The notes below the pieces were generated by a model. It searched no databases, was not told the DNA's origin, and was given only the letters and a program-made list of their open reading frames with translations. From Pararhizobium polonicum (GTDB lineage Bacteria > Pseudomonadota > Alphaproteobacteria > Rhizobiales > Rhizobiaceae), in the NCBI RefSeq assembly GCF_001687365.1, contig NZ_LGLV01000004.1, positions 310,001 through 374,000 on the forward strand: a stretch of DNA of 64,000 nucleotides, given 5' to 3'. Position 1 is the stretch's first letter, and every line of letters begins with the position of its first letter. A program made the position numbers and the translations under genes. Of this stretch, positions 36,829-45,586 are shown in pieces.

Positions 36829-37959
36829 ATGAGCAGTTCAGTCACCACCCCACCGCGTTCGGGTCTCTTCGGCGACGGCTTTGATTTAGGCAGGCTGTTG
36901 CTTGAAGGCCGGGCATTTTTCGCGCTGATCGTCATCATCGTCGTCTTCTCGATCCTGTCGCCCTATTATCTCTCGGTCAGCAACTTCCTCATCATGTCGT
37001 CGCATGTGGCGATCTACGGCATTCTTGCCGTGGGCATGCTGCTGGTCATCCTGAACGGCGGTATCGATCTGTCGGTGGGCTCGACGCTTGGGCTGGCAGG
37101 CGTCGTCGCCGGCTTCCTGATGCAGGGCGTTACGCTCAATGCGCTGGGCGTCGTGCTCTATCCGCCGATCTGGGTCGTGGTGGTGCTGGTCTGTGCGCTC
37201 GGCGCCTTCGTCGGCCTGATCAACGGCATCCTCATCGCGCGGTTCAAGGTGCCGGCCTTCGTCGCCACCCTCGGCGTCATGTATGTGGCGCGCGGCTTCG
37301 CGCTCTTGATGACCAATGGCCTGACCTACAACAATCTCGGCGGCAGACCGGAACTGGGCAATACCGGCTTCGACTGGCTGGGTTTCAATCGCCTCGCCGG
37401 CATTCCGATCGGCGTTGTCGTGCTGGTGGTCATCGCGCTCATCGGCAGCCTCGTGCTCAACCGCTCGGCCTTCGGCCGCTGGCTTTACGCTTCGGGCGGC
37501 AACGAACGTGCGGCCGAACTCAGCGGCGTTCCGGTCAAGACGGTGCAGATCGCCGTCTACATGCTGTCGGGCGTTTGCGCCGCCATCGCCGGACTGATCC
37601 TGTCGTCCCAGCTGACCTCCGCCGGGCCGACGGCCGGCACCTCCTACGAGCTCACGGCCATCGCCGCCGTGGTGATCGGGGGCGCCGCCCTGACAGGTGG
37701 CCGCGGCAATATCCGCGGAACCCTGCTCGGCGCCTTCGTCATCGGCTTCCTGTCCGATGGATTGGTGATCATCGGCATTTCATCCTACTGGCAGACAGTG
37801 TTCACCGGCGCGGTCATCGTGCTCGCGGTGCTGCTCAACGCCGTCCAATATCGCCGCCGCGTCAAGAGAACGACCGAGACCGACGGCCCATCCGCTTCTC
37901 TGCAACCGAAGGGCAACGGCCAGGGCGCCGAAGCCGCTCACGGGAAGACCGCCAGCTGA
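36829..37959 (+). CDS. eryF: Sugar ABC transporter permease (EryF-like)
   Basis: A 376-residue membrane protein of the RbsC family with about eight to ten hydrophobic segments (AFFALIVIIVVFSILSPYYL onward). Landmarks are LNGGIDLSVGSTLGLAG, INGILIARFKVPAFVATLG and IAAVVIGGAALTGGRGNIRG. The hydrophilic C-terminal tail of about 35 residues (VKRTTETDGPSASLQPKG) is longer than usual. The ATG at 36829 follows ACGGAG and starts just before the first helix; the frame is open into the previous gene. It lies 26 bases after the ATPase gene. Confidence 0.88.
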   Translation: MSSSVTTPPRSGLFGDGFDLGRLLLEGRAFFALIVIIVVFSILSPYYLSVSNFLIMSSHVAIYGILAVGMLLVILNGGIDLSVGSTLGLAGVVAGFLMQGVTLNALGVVLYPPIWVVVVLVCALGAFVGLINGILIARFKVPAFVATLGVMYVARGFALLMTNGLTYNNLGGRPELGNTGFDWLGFNRLAGIPIGVVVLVVIALIGSLVLNRSAFGRWLYASGGNERAAELSGVPVKTVQIAVYMLSGVCAAIAGLILSSQLTSAGPTAGTSYELTAIAAVVIGGAALTGGRGNIRGTLLGAFVIGFLSDGLVIIGISSYWQTVFTGAVIVLAVLLNAVQYRRRVKRTTETDGPSASLQPKGNGQGAEAAHGKTAS

Positions 37960-37995
37960 CTGGCACATGACCAACCAACAACGGGAGAGAGTACA

Positions 37996-38955
37996 ATGCT
38001 GAAAATGACAAAGAGGCTGCTGCTGGCCAGCTTCGTCCTGGCTGCGCCGATGATGGCGCTGTCGGCGACCGCCGCCTCCGCCGAAGGCCTGATTTCGATC
38101 ATCGTCAACGATCCGTCGAACCCATACTGGTTCACCGAAGGCGAAGTGGCCGCGGCCACTGCCAAGCAGCTCGGCTATACCGCCACGGTCGGCGCATCGA
38201 AGGGCGACACCAACACCGAGAGCAACCTGATCGACACCGCGATCACCAACAAGTCCGTGGCGATCATCCTCGATCCCGCCAATGCCGACGGCTCGATCGG
38301 CGCGGTGAAGAAGGCCATTGCCGCCAATATCCCGGTTTTCCTCGTCAATGCCGAGATCAACCAGGAGGGCCTCGCCAAGGCACAGCTCGTTTCCAACAAC
38401 GCGCAGGGCGCCGCCCTCGGTGCCCAGCAGTGGGTGGAGAGCATCGGTGAAACGGGCAAATATGTCGAACTTCTCGGCGCGCCCTCCGACAACAACGCCG
38501 CAACCCGCTCAAACGGCTACGAGACGGTCCTCAGCCAGTATCCGGACCTCGAAAAGGTCGGCTCGCAGGTTGCCAACTGGGACCGGACCCAGGGTCATGA
38601 CAAGATGCAGAGCCTGCTTCAGGCCAATCCCGATGTCATCGGCCTGATCAGCGGCAATGACGAGATGGCGCTGGGCGCCATCGCAGCGCTGAAGGAAGCC
38701 GGCAAGCTCGCCAATATCAAGGTCGGCGGTTTCGACGGATCTCCGGACGCGGTCGCGGCCATCAAGGCCGGAGAGCTGGAATATACCGTGCTTCAGCCCG
38801 TGGCCGTGTTCTCGGCCGAGGCCGTCAAGCAGGCCGATTCCTTCATCAAGACGGGCAAGACCGGCGTCGCAACCGAAAAGCAGCTGTTCGATTGCCTGCT
38901 GATCACCAAGGACAATGTCGACAAGTACACTGCGCCGTTCACGCTGTCGCAATAA
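37996..38955 (+). CDS. eryG: Sugar ABC transporter substrate-binding protein (EryG-like)
   Basis: A 319-residue periplasmic binding protein of the RbsB family. The signal peptide spans about residues 1-29 (KRLLLASFVLAAPMMALSATAASA); the mature part starts EGLISIIVNDPSNPYWFTEG, with NAEINQEG, LLGAPSDNNAATRSNGY and GGFDGSPDAVAAIKAG as ligand-site and hinge regions. Last gene of the transporter operon, 36 bases after the permease, preceded by GGGAGAG. A strong hairpin follows. Ligand assumed to be erythritol or a related polyol from context. Confidence 0.88.
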   Translation: MLKMTKRLLLASFVLAAPMMALSATAASAEGLISIIVNDPSNPYWFTEGEVAAATAKQLGYTATVGASKGDTNTESNLIDTAITNKSVAIILDPANADGSIGAVKKAIAANIPVFLVNAEINQEGLAKAQLVSNNAQGAALGAQQWVESIGETGKYVELLGAPSDNNAATRSNGYETVLSQYPDLEKVGSQVANWDRTQGHDKMQSLLQANPDVIGLISGNDEMALGAIAALKEAGKLANIKVGGFDGSPDAVAAIKAGELEYTVLQPVAVFSAEAVKQADSFIKTGKTGVATEKQLFDCLLITKDNVDKYTAPFTLSQ

Positions 38956-38962
38956 TCAAGAC

Positions 38963-38989
38963 ATGAGGGCGCCCTACGGGCGCCCTCAT
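38963..38989 (+). terminator. Hairpin after the transporter operon
   Basis: A perfect 12-bp stem ATGAGGGCGCCC with its complement and a 3-base loop, 7 bases past the binding-protein stop. It lacks a T-run, so it may stabilise the abundant binding-protein mRNA 3' end or terminate with help. Confidence 0.65.
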
Positions 38990-39203
38990 CCACATCCGCA
39001 CGGCGGATGTTAAGCCCCCCGAAAGACCCGACTTGCCACGTCGGAAAGCGGATCCGGCGCAAGACGCAGCGGTCATAGGGCCGGATGCCGCGGAATGCCA
39101 TTTGGCCGCACGTTATCGTGCTTGCACACGCCCCTCCGGCGCACGCAAGCGATGGCGCCACCACCCGCCTCGTTCAAAATCTCCCCATAAAACATAACAA
39201 AAC

Positions 39204-39232
39204 TTGACGTTAATTTCACACTGAAATACGAT
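39204..39232 (+). promoter_or_regulatory. Candidate promoter with internal operator, second polyol operon
   Basis: TTGACG (39204-39209, preceded by C, giving the rhizobial CTTGAC) and TACGAT (39227-39232) are 17 bases apart. The spacer contains the palindrome ATTTCACACTGAAAT (39213-39227; 6-base arms). An operator between -35 and -10 would suit repression by the DeoR-type protein of this operon. The 348-base gap 38956-39303 otherwise holds the upstream hairpin and an AT-rich stretch at 39175-39250. Confidence 0.5.
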
Positions 39233-39303
39233 ACATATACCATAAAATGGATCGCCTCCGTTATCGGAATACGACGACCGAATGCATAGCAATGAGGGAA
39301 CGC

Positions 39304-40839
39304 ATGACCAGCCTGCTGGGAATCGACAACGGACTGACCGTGACGAAGGCCGTGATCTTCGATGCCGATGGCACGCAGCTTGCCGTCGCGCGGCGGCGGG
39401 TACCGCAATCCATGCCTCACGCGCATTTTGTCGAACGCGACATGCTGGGGCTCTGGCAGGCGACGGCCGAAGCGATCCGCGAGGCGATCACGCTCAGCGG
39501 CAGGCCGGCAGAGGACATCAAGGCCGTCGCGGCCACCGCCCATGGCGACGGGCTATACCTGCTCGACGAGGCCAGGCAGCCTTTGGGTCCCGGCATCCTC
39601 TCCCTCGACAGCCGCGCCAGCGATATCATCGACGAATGGTCTGGCAGTACCGTGTTCACGGAGGCGCTCGCCCTGACGGGGCAGGTTCCGCACGTCTCCG
39701 CGCCATCGGCCCTTTTGGCCTGGATCAAGGCCCACGAACCGGACCGCTACAAACGCATCCGGCATGTGCTCGGCTGCAAGGACTGGCTACGGTTCTGCCT
39801 TTCGGGCACGATCGGCACGGACCGGACCGAGGCCAGCACATCCTTCACCGATGTTCGCCGCCAGACCTATGCACCGGAGGCCCTGCGCCTGTTCGGACTG
39901 GAGGAGCTGTTCGAAGCGCTGCCGCCCATGGCGCATTCCGCCGACATCGCCGGCCATGTCACGGCCGATGCCGCTGCGCTGACCGGGCTTGCCATCGGCA
40001 CCCCGGTCGCCTGCGGACTGCATGACGTCACGGCCTCAGCGCTCGGCATCGGCGGCCATGCGGATGGCATCGTCAGCATCGTCGCCGGCACCTATTCGAT
40101 CAACCAGGTCGTCTCCAGCGACGTCCATGTCGATCCGCGCTGGTTCTGCCGCAATGCTATCGATGCCGGGCGCTGGAACAACATGGCTATCTCGCCGGCC
40201 TCGGCCGCCAATTACGACTGGTTCCTCGATACGCTGTGCCGCAAGGAGCAGGACGAGGCCATCGCCAGCGGCATCTCGATCCACACAACGCTGGCGAAGG
40301 AGATCGATGCCGCCCTGCAAAGGCCCTCGACGATCCTGTTTCATCCCTACCTGTTCGGCTCGCCGCACGGCCCGCTTGCCAGCGGCAGTTTCCTCGGGCT
40401 GCACGGCTGGCACGACCGCGGCGACATGCTGAAGGCCGTGCTTGAAGGGATCGCCTTCAACCATCGTACCCATGTCGATGCCCTGCGCGACGGTTTTGCC
40501 TTCCGCGAGGTCCGGCTGACAGGCGGCGCGTCCCGCAATCCAGCCTTTGCGCAGATGTTTTCCGATATCCTCAACATGCCGGTGACCGTGACATCGACCG
40601 ACGAGGCGGCGGCATTCGGTGCGGCCTTGTGCGCCGGCGCGGCCGTTGGCCTGTTTGCCTCCGTGCACGACGATCCGCGCCCCTTGAGCAAGATCGGCCA
40701 CACCTATCACCCCGACCCGGTGCGCAGCGCCGAATTCGACCAGCGGTTTTCTCTCTATTCCCGCATTGCCGAAACGCTGGCACCACTCTGGCCCGATATC
40801 GAGCAGCTGGCGACAACACACAAGAGGGACACCGCATGA
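39304..40839 (+). CDS. FGGY-family carbohydrate kinase (LyxK-like), substrate unknown
   Basis: A 511-residue FGGY kinase. Landmarks are SLLGIDNGLTVTKAVIFD (phosphate 1), CGLHDVTASALGIGG with the probable catalytic Asp, and VRLTGGASRNPAFAQMFSDI near the C-terminus. The opening resembles the L-xylulose kinase subgroup more than glycerol kinase. Distinct from the EryA-like kinase at 31236. The ATG at 39304 follows GAGGGA; earlier in-frame ATGs (39247, 39292) are less well placed. The stop overlaps the regulator start by 4 bases. Pairing with a GlpD-like oxidase suggests it phosphorylates a polyol or ketose. Confidence 0.85.
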   Translation: MTSLLGIDNGLTVTKAVIFDADGTQLAVARRRVPQSMPHAHFVERDMLGLWQATAEAIREAITLSGRPAEDIKAVAATAHGDGLYLLDEARQPLGPGILSLDSRASDIIDEWSGSTVFTEALALTGQVPHVSAPSALLAWIKAHEPDRYKRIRHVLGCKDWLRFCLSGTIGTDRTEASTSFTDVRRQTYAPEALRLFGLEELFEALPPMAHSADIAGHVTADAAALTGLAIGTPVACGLHDVTASALGIGGHADGIVSIVAGTYSINQVVSSDVHVDPRWFCRNAIDAGRWNNMAISPASAANYDWFLDTLCRKEQDEAIASGISIHTTLAKEIDAALQRPSTILFHPYLFGSPHGPLASGSFLGLHGWHDRGDMLKAVLEGIAFNHRTHVDALRDGFAFREVRLTGGASRNPAFAQMFSDILNMPVTVTSTDEAAAFGAALCAGAAVGLFASVHDDPRPLSKIGHTYHPDPVRSAEFDQRFSLYSRIAETLAPLWPDIEQLATTHKRDTA

Positions 40840-41609
40840 TCAAGGCAGACGAACGGCGCGAGGAAATCGCCAACTACGTCATCAAGCTCGGTCAGGTCCG
40901 CCTGGACGATCTGGCCGAGCATTTCGGCGTCTCGCGCATGACCATCCACCGCCATATCGACCAGCTGGCGCATCAGGGGGTTTTGCGCAAGCTGCACGGC
41001 GCGGTGACGGCGCAGCCGTCCGGGGTCTACGAGAGCACGTTCCGCTACCGCATGACGGTGGGCACCGCTGAAAAGAACGCCCTGGCACGCGCGGCGATGG
41101 ATTACGTCGAAGCCGGCCAGGTGGTGATGCTCGACGATTCGACCACGAGCTGCGCCATCGCGCCGCTGCTGCTCGAGATCAAGCCGCTGACCGTCATCAG
41201 CAACAGCCTGTCGACCGCCGCCCTCCTGACCGCTGCCGACGACATCGACTTCATCTGCCTTGGCGGCCAGTATCACCGGACCTACAACGCCTATATCGGC
41301 ATCGTCTGCGAAAACGCCGTTTCCCGGCTGCGCGCCAACGTGCTCTTCTGTTCGGCCTCGGCCATCACCGGCACCACCACCTATATCCAGGATCCGCAGG
41401 TCGTGCGGGTCAAGCAGGCAATGATGGCGGCCTCCAACCAGCGCATCCTGCTGGTCGATCACTTCAAGTTCAACAATGTCGCCCTCCACGCCCTGGACGA
41501 ACTGACCGCCTTCGACACCGTTCTGGTCACCGACGGGATCGGCGATGCCCAGGCACAAAAACTCGAACAGGCGGGCGTACGCCTGCGCGTGATCAGGACA
41601 GCTTCGTAA
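40836..41609 (+). CDS. DeoR/GlpR-family transcriptional regulator
   Basis: A 257-residue DeoR-family repressor. The winged helix-turn-helix (VRLDDLAEHFGVSRMTIHRHIDQL) is at about residues 20-43, followed by GVLRKLHGAVTA and a sugar-phosphate-binding isomerase-like domain (VVMLDDSTTSCAIAPLL, TVISNSLSTAALL, LLVDHFKF). Family members usually respond to a phosphorylated sugar made by their own operon. It overlaps the kinase stop (ATGA) and shares one base with the next start (TAATG), so all three proteins are translationally coupled. Likely regulates this operon through the palindrome near 39220. Confidence 0.92.
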   Translation: MIKADERREEIANYVIKLGQVRLDDLAEHFGVSRMTIHRHIDQLAHQGVLRKLHGAVTAQPSGVYESTFRYRMTVGTAEKNALARAAMDYVEAGQVVMLDDSTTSCAIAPLLLEIKPLTVISNSLSTAALLTAADDIDFICLGGQYHRTYNAYIGIVCENAVSRLRANVLFCSASAITGTTTYIQDPQVVRVKQAMMAASNQRILLVDHFKFNNVALHALDELTAFDTVLVTDGIGDAQAQKLEQAGVRLRVIRTAS

Positions 41610-43324
41610 TGACCCAGCAGACACAGGAAACATCCCCACGCCCGGCCGATCGCCTGGCGGCTCTCGCCAATGGACAGGATGTCGACGTCGTCATTCTGGG
41701 CGCGGGCATCAATGGCGCCGGCCTGTTTCGCGATCTGTGCGCACAGGGCCTGACATGCCTCATCGTCGATAAGGGTGATTTCGGCTCCGGCACCAGCGCC
41801 GCCCCCTCGCGGCTGATCCATGGCGGCCTGAAATATCTTGAGACGGGTGAATTCGGCCTCGTCGCACAATCGACGCTGGAGCGCAATCTGCTCCTGAAAA
41901 ACGCCCCGCACTATGTCAGTCCACTGCCGACGGTCATTCCGATCTTTTCCTGGTTCAACGGCATAACGGCGGCGCTCCGCACACTGTTCGGCTCGACCAG
42001 CGCACCGCGCAGCCGCGGCGCCGTCCTGATCAAGATCGGGCTGGCGATCTACGATTTCTACGGATCGCGCGACCGGGTGATGCCGCGCCACCGGCTGGTC
42101 GGGCGCCGCCGCGCCCTGCGCGAAATGCCTGTCCTGACCCCATCCATCGTGGCCGCCGGAACCTATTACGATGCGAAGATCAGCCATCCCGAACGGCTGG
42201 TTCTCGAACTGATCCAGGACGGCCTGACTGCCAGCCCCGCCTCGGCCGCCACCAATTATACGACGACGATTTCGGCTACGAACGGCCTTCTGACGTTCCA
42301 GACGGAAAAGGGCGACACGCTGTCGGTGCGGCCGAAACTGGTCGTCAATGGCGCAGGCCCCTGGATCGACCACGTCAACGCCCAGCTCGGGGCGCCCTCC
42401 AGAATGATCGGCGGCACCAAGGGCTCGCATATTCTTTTGAAGAACGACGCGCTTGTGCGCAGCCTTGCCGGCCGGATGGTCTATTTCGAGGCCGACGATG
42501 GCCGCATCTGCCTTGTCTTCGACTATCTCGGCCGCGCCCTCGTCGGATCGACCGACACCAAGGCCAACAACCCCGACACCGTGCGCTGCGAACCGGAGGA
42601 AATCGATTATCTGCTGGCCAGCGTGCGCACGCTCATGCCCGGCGTTCCCATCGAACGCGACCAGATCGTCTATGCCTATAGCGGTATCAGGCCCCTGCCC
42701 GCCTCCGATGCCTCCGTCGCCGGCCTCATCAGCCGCGATCATTCTGCCCCGGTCGCCGAACCCAACGAAACCCGCCCCTTTTCGATCATCTCGCTGATCG
42801 GCGGCAAATGGACGACCTTTCGCGGCTTTGCCGAAGAGGTCGCCGATACCGTGCTCCAGCGCCTTGGACGCAGCCGCACCGCCAGCACCCGCTCGATGCC
42901 CATCGGCGGCGGCCGCGATTTCCCGGCGGGTCCGGCAAGGCGTGCGCAATGGCTGACGGACGCATCCGCAGCATCCGGCGTCGACAGGCAGCGCCTCGAC
43001 ACGCTCCTGTCGCGCTACGGCACACAGGCCCTGCCGATCGCATCACATGGGGGTGAGTGGAGCGACACCGAGCATCTGCCCGACTCCTCCGGCTACAGCC
43101 TGCCGGAAATCGACTATATCGCCCGCAACGAATGCGTCGCACATCTGTCCGACATCGTCATGCGCCGCACGACGCTGGCCGTCACCGGCTCGCTGACGAT
43201 CGCCGACATCAGGCAGATCGCAACCGTTGCCGACCGCGCGCTTGGCTGGGGCCCGGAGCGCACCACTGCGGAAATCGAAGCGACCGTCGCGCAGCTTGAA
43301 CGGAGAAACCTGATGCGCCTTTAA
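41609..43324 (+). CDS. GlpD-like FAD-dependent dehydrogenase, second polyol module
   Basis: A 571-residue flavoprotein of the glycerol-3-phosphate dehydrogenase/oxidase family. Landmarks are the FAD-binding DVVILGAGINGAGLFRDLCA at about residues 26-45, SAAPSRLIHGGLKYLETGEF, VVNGAGPWIDHVN and SLIGGKWTTFRGFAEEV. It is about 70 residues longer than the EryB/GlpD-like protein at 29649 and clearly divergent from it. Encoded immediately after a kinase and DeoR regulator. Expected to oxidise the kinase product, with electrons going to quinone. Glycerol 3-phosphate itself remains a possible substrate. Confidence 0.87.
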   Translation: MTQQTQETSPRPADRLAALANGQDVDVVILGAGINGAGLFRDLCAQGLTCLIVDKGDFGSGTSAAPSRLIHGGLKYLETGEFGLVAQSTLERNLLLKNAPHYVSPLPTVIPIFSWFNGITAALRTLFGSTSAPRSRGAVLIKIGLAIYDFYGSRDRVMPRHRLVGRRRALREMPVLTPSIVAAGTYYDAKISHPERLVLELIQDGLTASPASAATNYTTTISATNGLLTFQTEKGDTLSVRPKLVVNGAGPWIDHVNAQLGAPSRMIGGTKGSHILLKNDALVRSLAGRMVYFEADDGRICLVFDYLGRALVGSTDTKANNPDTVRCEPEEIDYLLASVRTLMPGVPIERDQIVYAYSGIRPLPASDASVAGLISRDHSAPVAEPNETRPFSIISLIGGKWTTFRGFAEEVADTVLQRLGRSRTASTRSMPIGGGRDFPAGPARRAQWLTDASAASGVDRQRLDTLLSRYGTQALPIASHGGEWSDTEHLPDSSGYSLPEIDYIARNECVAHLSDIVMRRTTLAVTGSLTIADIRQIATVADRALGWGPERTTAEIEATVAQLERRNLMRL

Positions 43325-43462
43325 GGCGCTTCCGGTGCGCCGACCTGCATATATTGCTGATTTCAGAGAGAAAAAATGGCGCACCGTGCCGGGTGATGAT
43401 GAGAACGACATCTACGCCATAATCCGAAGCTTGCGGTAAGGCCCGGCACAGCCCACTGCTGC

Positions 43463-44224
43463 TCACTTGCCGCCGGTAACATCGAGGAACGTACCGGTGG
43501 TAAAGGAAGCATCGGTGCTTGCCAGCCACAGGATCGCCCGCGCAACCTCGTCAGGCTGACCGCCTCTTCCCATCGGAATCGAGTCCCTGACGCGGTCCAC
43601 CCGTCCCGGCTCTCCGCCGCTGGCATGCATCTCGGTGTAAATGTGCCCGGGGCGAATGCAATTGACCCGTATCCCCTCCCGCCCGACCTCTTTGGCAAGA
43701 CCGATCGTGAATGTCTCAAGAGCGCCCTTTGAAGCGGCATAATCGACATATTCGTTCGGACTGCCGAGCCGGGCCGATGCCGACGAGATGTTGACGATCG
43801 AGCCGCCATGCCCGCCGTGTCGATGCGACATCCGCTTGACGGCTTGCTGTGCGCAGAGGATCGGGCCGATCGCGTTGACCGCGAACATCCGCTGCATCCG
43901 CTCGAACCCGATATCCTCCAGCCGCGACTGTTGGGCAATGATCGCGGCGTTGTTCACCAGCACATCGATCCGGCCGAACTCCCGGTCGATTGCGGCGAAC
44001 AATTGTAAGACCTGTTCAGGATCCGCGCTATCTGCGCGCACGGGCAAGGCCCGCCGGCCGGCAGCTTCTACATCAGCCGTGACTTCGAGGGCGGCAGCTT
44101 CGTTGGACATGAAGCTGATCGCGACATCGTAACCTTGCGCGGCAGCAAGCCGCGCAGTCGCCGCGCCGACGCCGCGACCTCCTCCCGTGATCAGAATGAG
44201 GGGTGCTTCGGAGACGGTCTTCAT
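43463..44224 (-). CDS. Short-chain dehydrogenase/reductase
   Basis: A 253-residue classical SDR. The cofactor motif ILITGGGRGVGAATARLAA is at residues 10-28, VLVNNAAI and IVNISSASARLG follow, and the catalytic YDYAASKGA-type site reads YVDYAASKGALE (Tyr and Lys). It resembles glucose/3-oxoacyl-ACP reductase-type SDRs; substrate unknown. Its ATG overlaps the stop of the MFS gene upstream by 4 bases, so the two are one leftward operon divergent from a LysR regulator. Normal length, no defects. Confidence 0.92.
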   Translation of the reverse strand: MKTVSEAPLILITGGGRGVGAATARLAAAQGYDVAISFMSNEAAALEVTADVEAAGRRALPVRADSADPEQVLQLFAAIDREFGRIDVLVNNAAIIAQQSRLEDIGFERMQRMFAVNAIGPILCAQQAVKRMSHRHGGHGGSIVNISSASARLGSPNEYVDYAASKGALETFTIGLAKEVGREGIRVNCIRPGHIYTEMHASGGEPGRVDRVRDSIPMGRGGQPDEVARAILWLASTDASFTTGTFLDVTGGK

Positions 44225-45450
44225 TGAGCAATCCTTTCGCTTGTGGTCGATGATATACGGGGTCTGGACCGGGCAACGCCATCACGAGCCATGGGCTGGC
44301 TGCGCAGATGGGGCCGCAGTATCAGGATAAGCGGGACGATCAGCGCGGCGGTGGCCGCCGTGGCCAGCAGGCCAATCGTCTGACTGCTGTGATCGGCAAT
44401 CGCGCCATAGAGGATCGGCGCGATGCCGCCAGAGCCAATCACGCTCGTGTAGAAGATCGCGAAGGCCCGGCCCGTGTCGCCATCGGACAGTTCCGGCACA
44501 GTGCCATAAAGCACGGATGAGATGCCGTTGAGCACGATACCGAGCAGTGGCAGCAGGATGAGTGTCAACGTCAGTGGCGTGAACAGTGTCGCCGTGATCA
44601 GCAAGGCTGTTGTGGTTTCGGCCATCATGACGGTCATGACAACGCCCAGCCGCTCTCCAAGCCAGCCGAATGTCATCTTTCCGAACGCACCGCCGATGAA
44701 CAGCAGGGCGAGCGCGATGCCGACCGTCGGCAGGCTCCCGCCACGGCCCTGGATGAGAAAAGGCAGAAACAGCAGATATCCCATGCGGGTCGCCGTATCG
44801 AGCCCGCCGATCATCGCCAGAACGCGAAAGCCGCCACGGCCACGACCAGCCGGCTTCTCTTCCGTGTCATTCCCGGAAAGGGGCACGGCAGGCGCCAGTG
44901 CCATCAGGGCAAAACACAGAGCCACGCCAAGCAGCGCCATCAGGCCCAGCAGGGGGCGCCAGGCAAGCACCGTCAGCAGGACAGCGACAAGCGCCGGCAG
45001 GACGGCCTTGCCGAGGTCGCCCGCGAAATTGTAGATGCCAAGGGGGCCCCGCGCAGCCTTGCCATAACTGTGGGTGACGAGCATCGAACCCCGCGGATGC
45101 TGGATGCTCGATCCGATGCCCGCCACGACGAGGCCGATACAAAGACCCGTAAAGCCGAGCGGCAGCGCCATGATCAACAATCCCGCCGCCGCCACGACGG
45201 TCGACAGAATTAGCGCCGCTTGTGGCGACCAGCCACGCAGAACCCGGTCGGCGGGGATCTGGAGGCCACCCATCGTCGCGTAATAGAGGGCGCGGATGAC
45301 GGCGAGCGCAGCATAGGAAAGACCGAACTGCGCCTGCCATACCGGCATGAAGGCATAGAGGGCGTCCGTGTAACCATCATGAAGCGCGTGCGTGAGGCTG
45401 GCACCGGCAAGGTTACGCTTTTGGGTGGTCCATCGATTTTCTGGTTTCAT
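44221..45450 (-). CDS. MFS transporter, Fsr (fosmidomycin resistance)-like
   Basis: A 409-residue major facilitator protein with about twelve hydrophobic segments. The opening LTHALHDGYTDALYAFMPVWQAQFGLSY is the pattern I associate with the Fsr drug-efflux group; GGAFGKMTFGWLGERLGVV marks the inter-domain loop. The ATG at 45450 (MKPENRWTTQKRN) is chosen because it directly precedes the first helix; the frame is open to 45531 but those extra residues are not typical. First gene of an operon with the SDR and divergent from a LysR gene, so exported or imported substrate may be the SDR's product or the LysR inducer. Confidence 0.87.
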   Translation of the reverse strand: MKPENRWTTQKRNLAGASLTHALHDGYTDALYAFMPVWQAQFGLSYAALAVIRALYYATMGGLQIPADRVLRGWSPQAALILSTVVAAAGLLIMALPLGFTGLCIGLVVAGIGSSIQHPRGSMLVTHSYGKAARGPLGIYNFAGDLGKAVLPALVAVLLTVLAWRPLLGLMALLGVALCFALMALAPAVPLSGNDTEEKPAGRGRGGFRVLAMIGGLDTATRMGYLLFLPFLIQGRGGSLPTVGIALALLFIGGAFGKMTFGWLGERLGVVMTVMMAETTTALLITATLFTPLTLTLILLPLLGIVLNGISSVLYGTVPELSDGDTGRAFAIFYTSVIGSGGIAPILYGAIADHSSQTIGLLATAATAALIVPLILILRPHLRSQPMARDGVARSRPRISSTTSERIAQ

Positions 45451-45586
45451 ATTCGGGAAGGTGTCGGAGACGTAATTCACATGATGTGAGTGAGTGGCGT
45501 TGAATCCCACAATATACGTGTGATATTTCATGGACTAGTATGCTTTTGATCACCGATACCGCTCGTTTTTCTCACAGGTTTATCCA
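45451..45586. promoter_or_regulatory. Divergent MFS-SDR / LysR control region
   Basis: The 136 bases between the two start codons should contain both promoters and LysR sites. An AT-richer stretch at about 45500-45580 is visible; no clear T-N11-A box was picked by eye. Confidence 0.4.
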
